Of a stretch of 64,000 bases of DNA, positions 9,284 to 16,656 are shown piece after piece (positions within the stretch are counted from its first letter, which is position 1; every line of letters begins with the position of its first letter). Made by a program: the position numbers and the translations under genes. The notes under the pieces are model-generated. The model was not told where the DNA came from. It ran no database searches and saw only the letters and a list, made by a program, of their open reading frames with translations. This DNA comes from Methanocella_A sp049676595 (GTDB taxonomy: Archaea; Halobacteriota; Methanocellia; Methanocellales; Methanocellaceae): assembly GCF_049676595.1 (NCBI RefSeq), contig NZ_CP187259.1, positions 3,038,001 to 3,102,000 of the forward strand, written 5' to 3'.

Positions 9284-9979
9284 ATGAACTTACTAAGCAC
9301 AGGAGTACGAGGGCTGGACGAGCTGCTGCAGGGAGGGTTTCCTGAAAAGCACATGATTGTCGTGGTCGGAGGTATGGGTACGGGCAAGTCAACGCTGGCC
9401 TTACAGTTCCTGGTCAACGGCCTGAAAAACGGCGAGAAGTCGGTCTACATGAGCCTCGAAGAGCGGGAAACCGAGATCATCGACTCCGCTAAAGGCTACG
9501 GCTGGGATCTGCAGTCCTACGTCGATAACAACAGCCTCATCCTCATCAGGCTCGACCCCAACGACATCAAGACCACCCTGGCCCGGATCAAGAACGAAAT
9601 GCCCCGGCTCATCAAGACCTTCGGGGCAACCCGGCTGGTCATCGACTCGATCACCCTCTTCGAGATGATGTTCTCCGACGAGGCAGAACGCCGGCTGAAC
9701 CTGTTCGAGATGTTCGCCATCCTGAAGGAAACCGGGGTCACCGCCCTGATCACTTCAGAGGCCTCGAGGACCGACGCATATTCCAGCCGCTACGGGCTGG
9801 TCGAGTACGTGGCAGACGGCGTCATCATTCTGCGCTACGTGCGGCCTGACCAGCTCCGGGACGTCAAGCTGGCGGCAGAAGTCGTCAAGATGCGCCGGCA
9901 CAGGCACTCCAGAAGTATCAAGCCCTACGACATTACTGACGAGGGTATAGCCGTTCACTCGGAATCCGAAGTGTTCTGA
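9284..9979 (+). CDS. KaiC-like ATPase (RecA superfamily)
   Basis: The 231-residue single-domain KaiC-like protein begins with the typical 'STGVRGLDELLQGGFPEKH'. Walker A is intact (GGMGTGKST, from residue 29). A Walker B-type strand 'TRLVIDSITLFEMMF' and the closing 'VKMRRHRHSRSIKPYDI..EGI' are characteristic of the family. It lies directly after the P-loop-degenerate paralog, so the two may be co-transcribed and form a mixed oligomer. Family members act in archaeal signalling, motility control or DNA repair; the specific process cannot be read from sequence. A hairpin with a T tract follows about 50 nt after the stop. Confidence 0.88.
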   Translation: MNLLSTGVRGLDELLQGGFPEKHMIVVVGGMGTGKSTLALQFLVNGLKNGEKSVYMSLEERETEIIDSAKGYGWDLQSYVDNNSLILIRLDPNDIKTTLARIKNEMPRLIKTFGATRLVIDSITLFEMMFSDEAERRLNLFEMFAILKETGVTALITSEASRTDAYSSRYGLVEYVADGVIILRYVRPDQLRDVKLAAEVVKMRRHRHSRSIKPYDITDEGIAVHSESEVF

Positions 9980-10030
9980 GCCTGCGGCTCACGAGGCCGG
10001 GGCGTATTATATCGGCTGTGCGGTCGGGAA

Positions 10031-10060
10031 ATGATCGTACCGTAGCCGATCATCTTTTTA
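10031..10060 (+). terminator. Hairpin-T-tract terminator after the KaiC-like pair
   Basis: ATGATCG (10031-10037) pairs with CGATCAT (10047-10053) and is followed by CTTTTTATA. This is a compact stem with a T run, 50 nt after the KaiC-like stop. The TTTTTATAC part also resembles a TATA box for whatever lies downstream. Confidence 0.5.
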
Positions 10061-10082
10061 TACCTCTTCAGACCCTGGCAGG

Positions 10083-10240
10083 GCTTCTGGCACCAGGAGA
10101 GAACGCTCTGCGGGGTGTCAGAAGAACTTTTCTTCAGCTTTCACCGCACTACCGCCGTTTTACCGCAAATCTCAGTGATATCGCAGGCCCGTAGGCCTTA
10201 CGCGCTTAGAGCGGATTTGTGGCCTGCCAGACAATAGTTT
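10083..10240 (+). ncRNA. Candidate structured transcript in the gap before the roadblock gene
   Basis: The roughly 385-bp gap between KaiC-like genes has no convincing ORF but holds two stems. TTCTGGCACC (10085-10094) pairs with GGTGTCAGAA (10114-10123) with one G-U pair, followed by ACTTTTCTT. GCAGGCC (10183-10189) pairs with GGCCTGC (10221-10227), followed by a T6 tract. A TATA-like TTTTTATAC lies about 25 nt before the first stem, the spacing expected for an archaeal promoter. This could be one or two small RNAs or a long leader. It is a structure-based guess. Confidence 0.3.
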
Positions 10241-10366
10241 TTTATATCTTCAACTAATTATAATAACTTCCGGGCAATCATGAAAAATCTTTGCGGCAGT
10301 AGAAAGATTTATTTTATGATGAGGTAATTATTAAAATAACAACCGAATAGACGGGAGAGGTTGGCT

Positions 10367-10951
10367 GTGGAAGAGCCCCAGAGGCTGAGGAGGAGAGTAC
10401 AACAGAGCTGGAAAAATAACGTCGAGCAGGACTTAAGCAGGCTGCTCGACAGGAAAGGCGTCCTGGGCGCGTTCCTGATTTCCAGGACAGGGGAGACCGT
10501 AACACAGGTCTTTCAGGACACTATGGCGACCACATCGGCGGTCGCTACGGCGACTGCCACGTCAGTCGCTAAGCAGAAAGAAAGCTCGCTCATGCAGATC
10601 GTCAGGAAGCTGGCGCCGCTCATGCAAAGCGTGAGAAACGTGCCGCTCCGGAGAACCATATTCGAGACAAAAGAAGGGTCGGTCATCTTCTACAGTATGG
10701 AAAATGGCATCGTCGGCTGCATTCTCGACAAAGAGTTCGATGTAGTCTCGATGATGCTCGAGATGAATACTGTCGCCGACATGATCAACAGCCACCTGAA
10801 TAACGTCGATATGGGCAGGGATGTGCAGGAAAGCCGGTTGCGGGAGAACCGCGAGGAGTTCCGCGCTTTCAGCCACGATCTGCTGAGAGAGATAGAGAAG
10901 CACTTTGGTACGGTAACCACCGAACAGATAATCGACAGGATGGTAAGGTGA
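10367..10951 (+). CDS. Roadblock/LC7-like regulatory protein
   Basis: The protein has about 194 residues. Translation probably starts at the GTG at 10367, 6 nt after GGGAGAGG; the in-frame TTG at 10361 directly abuts that motif. Residues about 20-60 contain 'LLDRKGVLGAFLISRTGETV', the hallmark of roadblock/LC7 domains, which in prokaryotes bind small GTPases or other NTPases. The mid region has an Ala/Thr-rich helix and strands around 'GSVIFYSMENGIVGCILDKE', continuing the fold. The C-terminal third is charged and helical. It is 4 nt upstream of a KaiC-like ATPase, so the pair is translationally coupled and probably interacts. Fold call is moderate to good; partner is inferred from context. 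Confidence 0.65.
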   Translation: MEEPQRLRRRVQQSWKNNVEQDLSRLLDRKGVLGAFLISRTGETVTQVFQDTMATTSAVATATATSVAKQKESSLMQIVRKLAPLMQSVRNVPLRRTIFETKEGSVIFYSMENGIVGCILDKEFDVVSMMLEMNTVADMINSHLNNVDMGRDVQESRLRENREEFRAFSHDLLREIEKHFGTVTTEQIIDRMVR

Positions 10952-10955
10952 ACAG

Positions 10956-11825
10956 ATGAAAAAGCTCAAGACTGGCATTCTAGGCTTAGACAGCCTCCTC
11001 GACGGGGGTTTCAACGAGCATTCCGCAACTATTCTAGTTGGCTCAGCTGGCACAGGTAAGACAACCATGGCTTTGCAATTCCTCCGTAAGGGGCTGGAGA
11101 ACGGATCCGACGCGATCTACATCACTCTGGAAGAGCCTCGATCGCAGATCATGGAAGAGGCCCGGAATATGGGCTGGGAGGATATAGAAAAGTTTGTCGA
11201 GAAAGGCTCGCTGGTCTTCCTGGAGGCCGCGGGCAAAGACCTGGCCGACTTTATCAAGGAAGAGCTGCCGCGGTTTGTCAGCGAATGGGAAGGCTCCAGC
11301 GCCCGCATAGTCGTCGATCCGCTGACCCCGGTAATCTGGGCTAACGAGAGCAAGTACGACCAGCGCATGCTAATCTCCCAGCTGTTTAAAGAGACCAAGC
11401 GCATGGGCACGGTCCTGAGCACCATAGAAGAACACGGAACTACGGGCGACCTGACCGGCAGCGAGACGATCATACCGATGTACCTCGCGGATACCATCCT
11501 CCACATATCCAGCGTCACTATGGGCAACCGCATGATCTCGATCAAGAAGTCGCGGCAGTCGTGGCACAGCGAAAACAACTTCCCGTACCGCTTCGTGCTG
11601 GGCATCGGCATCGTCATCGATACCACCGGAATGAGCGGCAAGCGGATGAAGAAGATAACCCCGGAGCTCAAGCAGCGTACCTACGAGAGCATCATGAAGC
11701 TCAACAAGGAGAACGTGGAGCAGGTCAAGAACATAGTCAGGTATCTGGAGCGCGCCGACCTCGGAGACATGGAGCCCGAGCAGATCCTGGACATGCTCAT
11801 CGAAGACTACAAAGTGGCGCAGTGA
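10956..11825 (+). CDS. KaiC-like ATPase with C-terminal helical extension
   Basis: The 289-residue KaiC-family protein opens 'LKTGILGLDSLLDGGFNEHS' and has an intact Walker A GSAGTGKTT starting at residue 29. The Walker B region reads 'SARIVVDPLTPVIW', and the catalytic-Glu segment 'YITLEEPRSQI' is present. Compared with single-domain KaiC-like proteins, it has about 50 extra C-terminal residues ('ELKQRTYESIMKLNKENVEQ...') predicted to be helical, possibly a coiled coil. The start (AGGTGAACAG before ATG) follows the roadblock gene by 4 nt. The roadblock-KaiC pairing suggests a small signal-transduction unit near the pilus locus. Confidence 0.87.
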   Translation: MKKLKTGILGLDSLLDGGFNEHSATILVGSAGTGKTTMALQFLRKGLENGSDAIYITLEEPRSQIMEEARNMGWEDIEKFVEKGSLVFLEAAGKDLADFIKEELPRFVSEWEGSSARIVVDPLTPVIWANESKYDQRMLISQLFKETKRMGTVLSTIEEHGTTGDLTGSETIIPMYLADTILHISSVTMGNRMISIKKSRQSWHSENNFPYRFVLGIGIVIDTTGMSGKRMKKITPELKQRTYESIMKLNKENVEQVKNIVRYLERADLGDMEPEQILDMLIEDYKVAQ

Positions 11826-11837
11826 CGGTCGTGGCGA

Positions 11838-12059
11838 ATGCATAAGCAGGTATCGAAAGTGACTGACGGCTGCGTGCCCGTAGCGAGCGGGTCGAGTTGC
11901 AGGAAATGCAGCGGTAACCGGGTAAAAGTAGTCTACTTCGAGAAGGAGGGAAAAAAGTTCGCCGTCTGCGAGGATTGCGGCGACATCAGAAGCGTAGGTT
12001 CCAGCCTGCAGGACTGCTACGGGAAATGGAAAACCTACAGGGAAACTCCGTCCAGGTAA
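11838..12059 (+). CDS. Small zinc-ribbon protein
   Basis: The 73-residue protein has two CxxC knuckles: 'CRKCSGNRV' and, about 25 residues later, 'CEDCGDIR'. This is the arrangement of a rubredoxin-like zinc ribbon. Two further Cys (in 'DGCVP' and 'QDCYG') lie outside. It starts 12 nt after the KaiC-like gene, so it is probably the last gene of that transcript, which ends at the hairpin at 12062. Function is unknown; such ribbons usually mediate protein or nucleic acid contacts. Confidence 0.7.
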   Translation: MHKQVSKVTDGCVPVASGSSCRKCSGNRVKVVYFEKEGKKFAVCEDCGDIRSVGSSLQDCYGKWKTYRETPSR

Positions 12060-12061
12060 AC

Positions 12062-12088
12062 GGGGGAGTTCCCCCATATCTTTTTATT
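12062..12088 (+). terminator. GC hairpin with T-rich tail
   Basis: GGGGG-AGTT-CCCCC immediately downstream of the zinc-ribbon stop is followed by ATATCTTTTTATTT. It probably ends the roadblock-KaiC-zinc-ribbon transcript. Confidence 0.6.
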
Positions 12089-12370
12089 TGAAAAATCTTC
12101 TGAAATGGCCGACTACTCGTCCCTCGATCGTAAAACTTTTACCATTTTCCCCAATTTATATCTATAACATTCACCCATGCACTAAAAGTATTTATACCAA
12201 ATAGCCAATCACTTATTTGCGTGCAGGGTAACCCCGGCGCGACAGTTGTGCTATATTAGCAAAGATATCACCCCAAACTGCAGGGCGGGACTACGTCCCA
12301 CGCACAAGCCCTGTCCTGATCATACGCGGGGTCTCGATCTCGCCTATGATAACCGGAACAAACCAAACCT

Positions 12371-12419
12371 GATGCGAGGGAAAGTATCCATTTTTATACC
12401 TCCCAAAACCCCTCGCATC
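12371..12419. other. Nested hairpin in the gap before tRNA-Val
   Basis: The gap of about 430 bp between the terminator and tRNA-Val has no ORF I can support. It contains GATGCGAGGG (12371-12380) pairing perfectly with CCCTCGCATC (12410-12419). Inside is a second stem, GTAT/ATAC, closing a T-rich loop. It could be a processed RNA, or a terminator for a minus-strand transcript. No function is assigned. Confidence 0.35.
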
Positions 12420-12521
12420 CCCGGTTGGGAAGATCTGCCGGCCCTGGAACTTTAACCATTCATTCAGCGTTTTCATGCAAAAAGTATAAGAGTTATGATG
12501 GTGTTTATTGAAAAAGTAAGC

Positions 12522-12595
12522 GGGCCTGTGGTCTAGTTGGTTATGACATCGCCTTTACACGGCGGGGATCAGGGGTTCGAATCCCTTCGGGCCCA
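12522..12595 (+). tRNA. tRNA-Val (anticodon TAC)
   Basis: A complete cloverleaf is visible. The acceptor GGGCCTG pairs with CGGGCCC and is followed by discriminator A. The D arm is GTC/GAC. The anticodon stem TCGCC/GGCGG encloses loop TTTACAC with anticodon TAC, which reads GTA. The T stem AGGGG/CCCTT encloses TTCGAAT. The 3' CCA is not encoded and there is no intron. The gene stands alone, with an AT-rich upstream region. Confidence 0.95.
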
Positions 12596-12683
12596 CTACA
12601 TTGTTTTAAAGTTTTTTGTTATAGTCCCACCCTTTGTTGGGGCTTAGGTTATCTAAATTGCAGGCTATCAGCCCGATCGATCT

Positions 12684-14222
12684 TCATTTCTCACACTTGT
12701 CAAACGTCGGCAGCAGCACGATAAACCTGCATCCCTGCGAGTAATCGCCTGCCACCCGGTCCTCTACCCAGAACCGGCCGTTGAAGTCGTCCACGAGAAT
12801 CTTGGTGAGGCACAGGCCGAAGCCTTTGCCGCTGGCCCGGGTCTTCTCCAGAGACAGCCGGTCGAAGAGCTTCTTCTTCAGATCGTCGGGAATGCCCGGC
12901 CCGTCATCCTCAATGGCCACCCTGCATTTGGGGCACCCGTCTTCTTCGCACTTCTCGGCCGTGATGTTGACCGACAGCGACCCTGTCGAGTGCTTGATGG
13001 CGTTTCCGATCAGGTTCAGAAACACTTCCTTGAGCAACTCGTTAGCTATCACCATGCAGGAGCATGAAGAGACTAAGTTGATCCTGACGTCCCGCCCGGT
13101 TATGCCCGAAAACCGGGAGATGACCTCCTGAAGAAGGTTTCCGATCTGGATATCCTCGGTCTTATACACGCCGGCTTTACTCTTCTGGATCTTCCGGACG
13201 TTGTCGATGAGCCGGGAATTGTCGCGCAGGGTCTCGATAGGCCGGGTGATTAAAAACCTGTCCTCGACGCCCAGCGAGCCGTGGGCCTCTATGATGCCTT
13301 CGGCCAGCTCCAGGTAGCCCATGGCAATCTGGTTCATGTTGTTGATGTCGTGGCCCATCAGGTCCACGTACAGCTCAGCCTGTGCCTTGGCAGCCTTCAG
13401 CTCGTCTTCGGCGTGCTTTCGCTCGGTGATGTCCTGGATGGTTCCGAAGAGCCGGGCAGGTTTACCATCCGAGCCGGGTATCCTTTCCCCCTCGACTTTG
13501 ACGATGCGTACCGAGTTATCCAGGCGGACGATGCGTAAGGTAGTATCGATCGTACCGCTGCCATCGATAAGCTCCTTAAACTCCTGGCAGACTCGATCGG
13601 AATCGTCTGCATACACGAACCTTTGAAAAAGCTTCCCGATAAGTATCGCACTGGGCCCCAGCCCTGCACCGGCGATCCGGAGCACTTCGTCGGAACAGGT
13701 GAACAGCCCCGTCGCCACATCCACTTCCCACGTGCCGATGCGGGCGATCCGCAGCGCCCTCGCCATTCTCGATTCGCGTTTGGAGGAGGTGGCTTCCGCC
13801 AACTTTTGCTCTGTCAGGTCTGAAAAGAACATAATATAGTAAGGGGGCAGAGATGCCGTGCTGTCAACGTAGTTCATGACAGAACAGACCGACAAATTGT
13901 GGCCGCACTTTCTGATCATCTCGAACTCGATCTTACCCCCGGAGTTTCCGGCGTTGCGAGCTTTCAGCATCTTCAGGATGGGTTCTCTCCACCCTTCGGG
14001 AACAAGGCCGGTAAGCAGATCGACCTGTGCAATTTCATCGTACCTGTAACCGGTCATGTCGCAAAAAGCCTTATTACACAGGGTTATCTTACCTTGTTGA
14101 TCCAGAACAGCAAAGGGCAGCGCAGCATGTACAATCGCTGCAGCCACATGATCAATACAGCCTTCTGCAGGTACAGCCGAACCAGGCTTCAGTAGCTGCC
14201 CGTTCATACCATTAATACTCAA
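12684..14222 (-). CDS. PAS-domain sensor histidine kinase (soluble)
   Basis: The 512-residue protein has no membrane segment. PAS domain 1 lies at about residues 25-145 ('PFAVLDQQGKITLCNKAFCDMTGY') and PAS/PAC 2 at about 160-275, ending 'GTIQDITERKHAEDEL'. Next comes a 'DLMGHDINNMNQIAMGYLEL' segment whose His is the likely phosphorylation site. The HATPase domain (about 395-508) has 'NLIGNAIKHS' (N box), 'DDGPGIPDD' (G1) and 'GKGFGLCLTKIL' (G2). The same H-box family recurs at 57.1 and 59.3 kb. No response regulator is adjacent, so it is an orphan kinase. The frame starts with TTG at 14222; an ATG at 14207 is an alternative. The sensed signal is unknown. Confidence 0.88.
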   Translation of the reverse strand: MSINGMNGQLLKPGSAVPAEGCIDHVAAAIVHAALPFAVLDQQGKITLCNKAFCDMTGYRYDEIAQVDLLTGLVPEGWREPILKMLKARNAGNSGGKIEFEMIRKCGHNLSVCSVMNYVDSTASLPPYYIMFFSDLTEQKLAEATSSKRESRMARALRIARIGTWEVDVATGLFTCSDEVLRIAGAGLGPSAILIGKLFQRFVYADDSDRVCQEFKELIDGSGTIDTTLRIVRLDNSVRIVKVEGERIPGSDGKPARLFGTIQDITERKHAEDELKAAKAQAELYVDLMGHDINNMNQIAMGYLELAEGIIEAHGSLGVEDRFLITRPIETLRDNSRLIDNVRKIQKSKAGVYKTEDIQIGNLLQEVISRFSGITGRDVRINLVSSCSCMVIANELLKEVFLNLIGNAIKHSTGSLSVNITAEKCEEDGCPKCRVAIEDDGPGIPDDLKKKLFDRLSLEKTRASGKGFGLCLTKILVDDFNGRFWVEDRVAGDYSQGCRFIVLLPTFDKCEK

Positions 14223-14326
14223 TTCCCCGCTTAGTAATCAGATATGATTGTACACCAATATTAATGTTTATATCATGTATTGGATGCCTCGAAAGAAAAA
14301 GAATAATATAAAAAAGTTTTAGGTCC

Positions 14327-14488
14327 TCACTTGTTGCACTTCATGCCCACGGAGTCTGCCATGTTTTTGACGGCATCGTCCACGCTCATGTTGGCGGCTT
14401 TCGCGGCCCTCTGCAAATCCTCCATCGAGATAAGGTCCGGATTATTGTGCTTATCGTGGGGCATCCCGCATCCGCAGCTGATACACAT
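14327..14488 (-). CDS. Small Cys-rich protein with helical tail
   Basis: The 53-residue protein starts at the ATG at 14488, preceded by GAGGTGG; a longer frame from 14515 lacks a ribosome site. The N terminus reads MCISCGCGMPHDKHNN, with CxxCxC and a His suitable for metal binding. The remainder, 'SMEDLQRAAKAANMSVDDAVKNMA', is a predicted helical hairpin, and a last Cys lies near the C terminus. I recognise the general type as a recurring small protein of methanogens but can name no function. Confidence 0.65.
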   Translation of the reverse strand: MCISCGCGMPHDKHNNPDLISMEDLQRAAKAANMSVDDAVKNMADSVGMKCNK

Positions 14489-14651
14489 AGTTTTCCACCT
14501 CGGTCTAATCGTCACTTAGTGGAGATAAAAAATGTACTAGCGAATTCATTACCTGTAAAATCCTTAACCACTGGTTTATCAAGCCGGGGGCAGATACCAC
14601 TATGGGGCTGATAACACGGTTTTCAACGAGATCGTTTCCGCGCTGGCAGGC

Positions 14652-15494
14652 TTGCTGAACTACGCCTGGATAGTGCTGTTCGTCCTGCTGTTCGTCATTC
14701 CGATCCTGCAGCGCTACATGATAAACTCGGCCAGGCAGAGGATACTGAAGCGCATTTCCCGGGAGCGCAAATCCCAGGTAATCACGCTGATACACCGCCA
14801 GGAAACGATAGCGTTTCTGGGCATTCCCCTTTCGAGGTACATCGATATAGACGACAGTGAAGAGGTGCTGCGCGCCATCAGGACGACACCCGCTAACGTG
14901 CCCATAGATCTGATCATGCATACCCCCGGAGGTATTGCGCTGGCAGCCACCCAGATCGCGCTGGCCCTGAAATCCCACCCGGCCAGAAAGACGGTCATCG
15001 TACCTCACTATGCCATGAGCGGCGGCACCCTGATAGCCCTCGCTGCAGACGAGATACTGATGGACCCCCACGCAGTCCTCGGACCTGTCGACCCCCAGCT
15101 TGCAGGCAAGGACGGCGCCTATGCCGCCTCATCCATCCTGAGCGTACTCCAGAATAAGCCGCCGGAAAAGATCGCGGATACCACCTTTATCCTCGCAGAC
15201 GATGCCCGAAAGGCTCAGGAGCAGATGAAGGACCTGGTGCGGGAGATCATCAAAGGCAAGTGCGGCGAACCCAACATAGAGACGATCCTCGCCGAGCTGG
15301 TCAGCGGCAAATACACCCACGACTACCCGATCTTCCCCGAAAAAGCCCTGGAGCTCTTCGGCAGCTGCATCAGGATCGGCATCCCGGCCGCAGTATACGA
15401 TTTGATGGACTTCTACAAGATGGAGATGAGCTCCAGGAGGCCCGGCGTCGAATACATACCCGTGGCGCCACCCGAAAACCAGCGCCGGCGCTGA
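14652..15494 (+). CDS. Membrane-anchored ClpP-like serine protease (SDH_sah / DUF114 family)
   Basis: The protein has about 280 residues. An N-terminal membrane helix (AWIVLFVLLFVIPIL) is followed by a ClpP/crotonase-fold domain. The 'MHTPGGIALAATQIALAL' segment forms the oxyanion region. 'PHYAMSGGTLIALAADEI' supplies the likely nucleophile Ser, and 'MDPHAVLGPVDPQL' follows as in SppA-like enzymes. This family is common in archaea and presumed to handle membrane-protein turnover. The start is unclear. No ATG or GTG exists in frame between the stop at 14565 and the TTG at 14652, although the intervening codons read like protein (NTVFNEIVSALAGLLN). A frameshift from the ATG at 14602, or a non-standard start, is possible. 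Confidence 0.8.
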   Translation: MLNYAWIVLFVLLFVIPILQRYMINSARQRILKRISRERKSQVITLIHRQETIAFLGIPLSRYIDIDDSEEVLRAIRTTPANVPIDLIMHTPGGIALAATQIALALKSHPARKTVIVPHYAMSGGTLIALAADEILMDPHAVLGPVDPQLAGKDGAYAASSILSVLQNKPPEKIADTTFILADDARKAQEQMKDLVREIIKGKCGEPNIETILAELVSGKYTHDYPIFPEKALELFGSCIRIGIPAAVYDLMDFYKMEMSSRRPGVEYIPVAPPENQRRR

Positions 15495-15573
15495 AGCGCA
15501 GAGAGTAGAAGCCAGTACTTTTTTCAGTTAAACTTCTCAAGTCAAATGTAAACCTAACCATACATAATGTAAA

Positions 15574-15605
15574 GTTATATATACTAAAAGTAAAGTATAC
15601 TTTAC
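15574..15605 (+). promoter_or_regulatory. Promoter and palindromic operator of the XRE gene
   Basis: GTAAAGTATACTTTAC (15590-15605) is a perfect 16-bp palindrome ending 4 nt before the XRE start codon. Just upstream is a TATA-like TTATATATACT (about 15575-15585), and ATGTAAAG half-sites lie further upstream. A TATA box at this distance would start transcription at about 15606, so the mRNA would be leaderless. A repressor on the palindrome would block initiation. Autoregulation by the XRE protein is inferred. Confidence 0.6.
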
Positions 15606-15609
15606 ATGT

Positions 15610-15810
15610 ATGATTAACCGCCTGAAGGAACTGAGGGCCCGGCATGATATGACACAGGAAGACCTGGCGAGCCGGGTAGGTGTTTCCCGGCAGACGATCG
15701 TCGCCATCGAGAAGCAGAAGTACGACCCGTCACTGTCGCTCGCGTTCAAGCTGGCCCGGTGCTTCGGTGTGAAGATCGAGGACATATTCGAGGAGGATAC
15801 CAATGTTTAA
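15610..15810 (+). CDS. XRE-family HTH transcriptional regulator
   Basis: The 66-residue protein is almost entirely one Cro/C1-type HTH domain: 'LKELRARHDMTQEDLASRVGVSRQTIVAIEKQKYDPSLSLAFKLARCFGVKIEDIF'. This is the compact YozG-like class, which commonly sits in front of a small membrane protein. The following DUF2178 gene overlaps it by 8 bp, so the two form one unit. A perfect palindrome sits between its TATA box and start codon and is the probable binding site. Target and inducer are unknown. Confidence 0.92.
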   Translation: MINRLKELRARHDMTQEDLASRVGVSRQTIVAIEKQKYDPSLSLAFKLARCFGVKIEDIFEEDTNV

Positions 15811-16180
15811 AACTGAAGAATCAAAAATCGCCATAGTGATACTGCTGACGTTCGCCGTGCTGCTGGTGACGGGGGTTTACCCGGAGTACGTGCTCTGGCT
15901 GACTGTGGCAGTCATTGCGCTGCTGATACTGCTCGCCATCTATGCGCTGGTAACCAAAAAGAGCAAAGGCGAGCCCCAGGACGAGCGGTCGGCAAGGTGC
16001 TCGCTGCTGGCTTCCCGCAACGGCTTTATCATGGCAATAGTCTTGATCACTCTGATAGCGGTGGCCACAAGACTCGGCGCCACGATCAGTATCGACAGCC
16101 TGGTCCAGATGGCCTGGGGCCTCAGCATGGCGACCTTTTTCCTGTCATACCTGGCCTACAAGAGATTTGGGCTGGCGTGA
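15803..16180 (+). CDS. DUF2178-like small membrane protein
   Basis: The 125-residue protein has four predicted membrane helices in two pairs: about residues 10-28 and 32-50, then 75-92 and 100-118. A polar loop, 'TKKSKGEPQDERSARCSLLASRNG', separates them. The 'DER' motif in the loop and pairing with a small XRE repressor are typical of DUF2178 proteins. It overlaps the XRE stop by 8 bp and so is translationally coupled. Biochemical role is unknown. Confidence 0.75.
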   Translation: MFKTEESKIAIVILLTFAVLLVTGVYPEYVLWLTVAVIALLILLAIYALVTKKSKGEPQDERSARCSLLASRNGFIMAIVLITLIAVATRLGATISIDSLVQMAWGLSMATFFLSYLAYKRFGLA

Positions 16181-16189
16181 AAAAGAAGC

Positions 16190-16537
16190 TTAAGCTTCTG
16201 ATCTGATCATGATCAGAAGCATTTTGAACCTTTTTACTGCGGTAAGCGAGTGGATGGCATCCTTCGGGAAGATGATCATCTGCCCGGCGGTTACCCTGTG
16301 CGTCACGTGGTTGACCATAATGTCGGCCTCGCCGTCGAGGATGTAGACCATCGCGTCGAAGGGTGCGGTATGCTCGCTCAGGCCTTCGCCCTCGTCGAAG
16401 GAGAAAACTGTGACTGTTCCAGTCTTCTTGCGGATGACTTCCCTGCTCACGACGGCGCCGGCCTGGTATTCGGCGAGCCCTGCGAGATCGATCGGGCGGG
16501 CCATCAGGTTCTCGGTATTAGATTTCTTTTCGGGCAT
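16190..16537 (-). CDS. Cupin-domain protein
   Basis: The protein has about 115 residues, taking the ATG at 16537 as start (GTGAT just upstream). The cupin motifs are clear: motif 1 is 'GEGLSEHTAPFDAMVYILDGEADI' and motif 2 is 'HRVTAGQMIIFPKDAIHSL'. Only some of the metal-binding His/Glu residues of the classic motif are present, so it may bind a small ligand rather than act as an oxygenase. It converges with the DUF2178 gene, only 9 bp apart, and carries that gene's probable terminator inside its 3' end. Confidence 0.85.
   Translation of the reverse strand: MPEKKSNTENLMARPIDLAGLAEYQAGAVVSREVIRKKTGTVTVFSFDEGEGLSEHTAPFDAMVYILDGEADIMVNHVTHRVTAGQMIIFPKDAIHSLTAVKRFKMLLIMIRSEA
16194..16230 (+). 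terminator. Long-stem hairpin between convergent genes
   Basis: GCTTCTGATC (16194-16203) pairs with GATCAGAAGC (16211-16220) over a 7-nt loop, followed by ATTTTGAACCTTTTTAC. The partly overlapping AGAAGCTTAAGCTTCT is itself a palindrome. It lies within the end of the cupin gene and probably terminates the DUF2178 transcript. Confidence 0.5.
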
Positions 16538-16656
16538 AAGATCACTAATTGTCATATGCAGACAAACGATAAAAAAGTAAGCCGGCGATGGCGTGGAATA
16601 ATATAATGAACCTGACCCTGAGATTGATCAGTATCAGGCACGCGGGATGATGTTAA

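Noticed and set aside
12246..12476. Small ORFs on both strands before tRNA-Val
   Set aside because: Neither has a ribosome site or a recognisable motif, and both overlap the nested hairpin.
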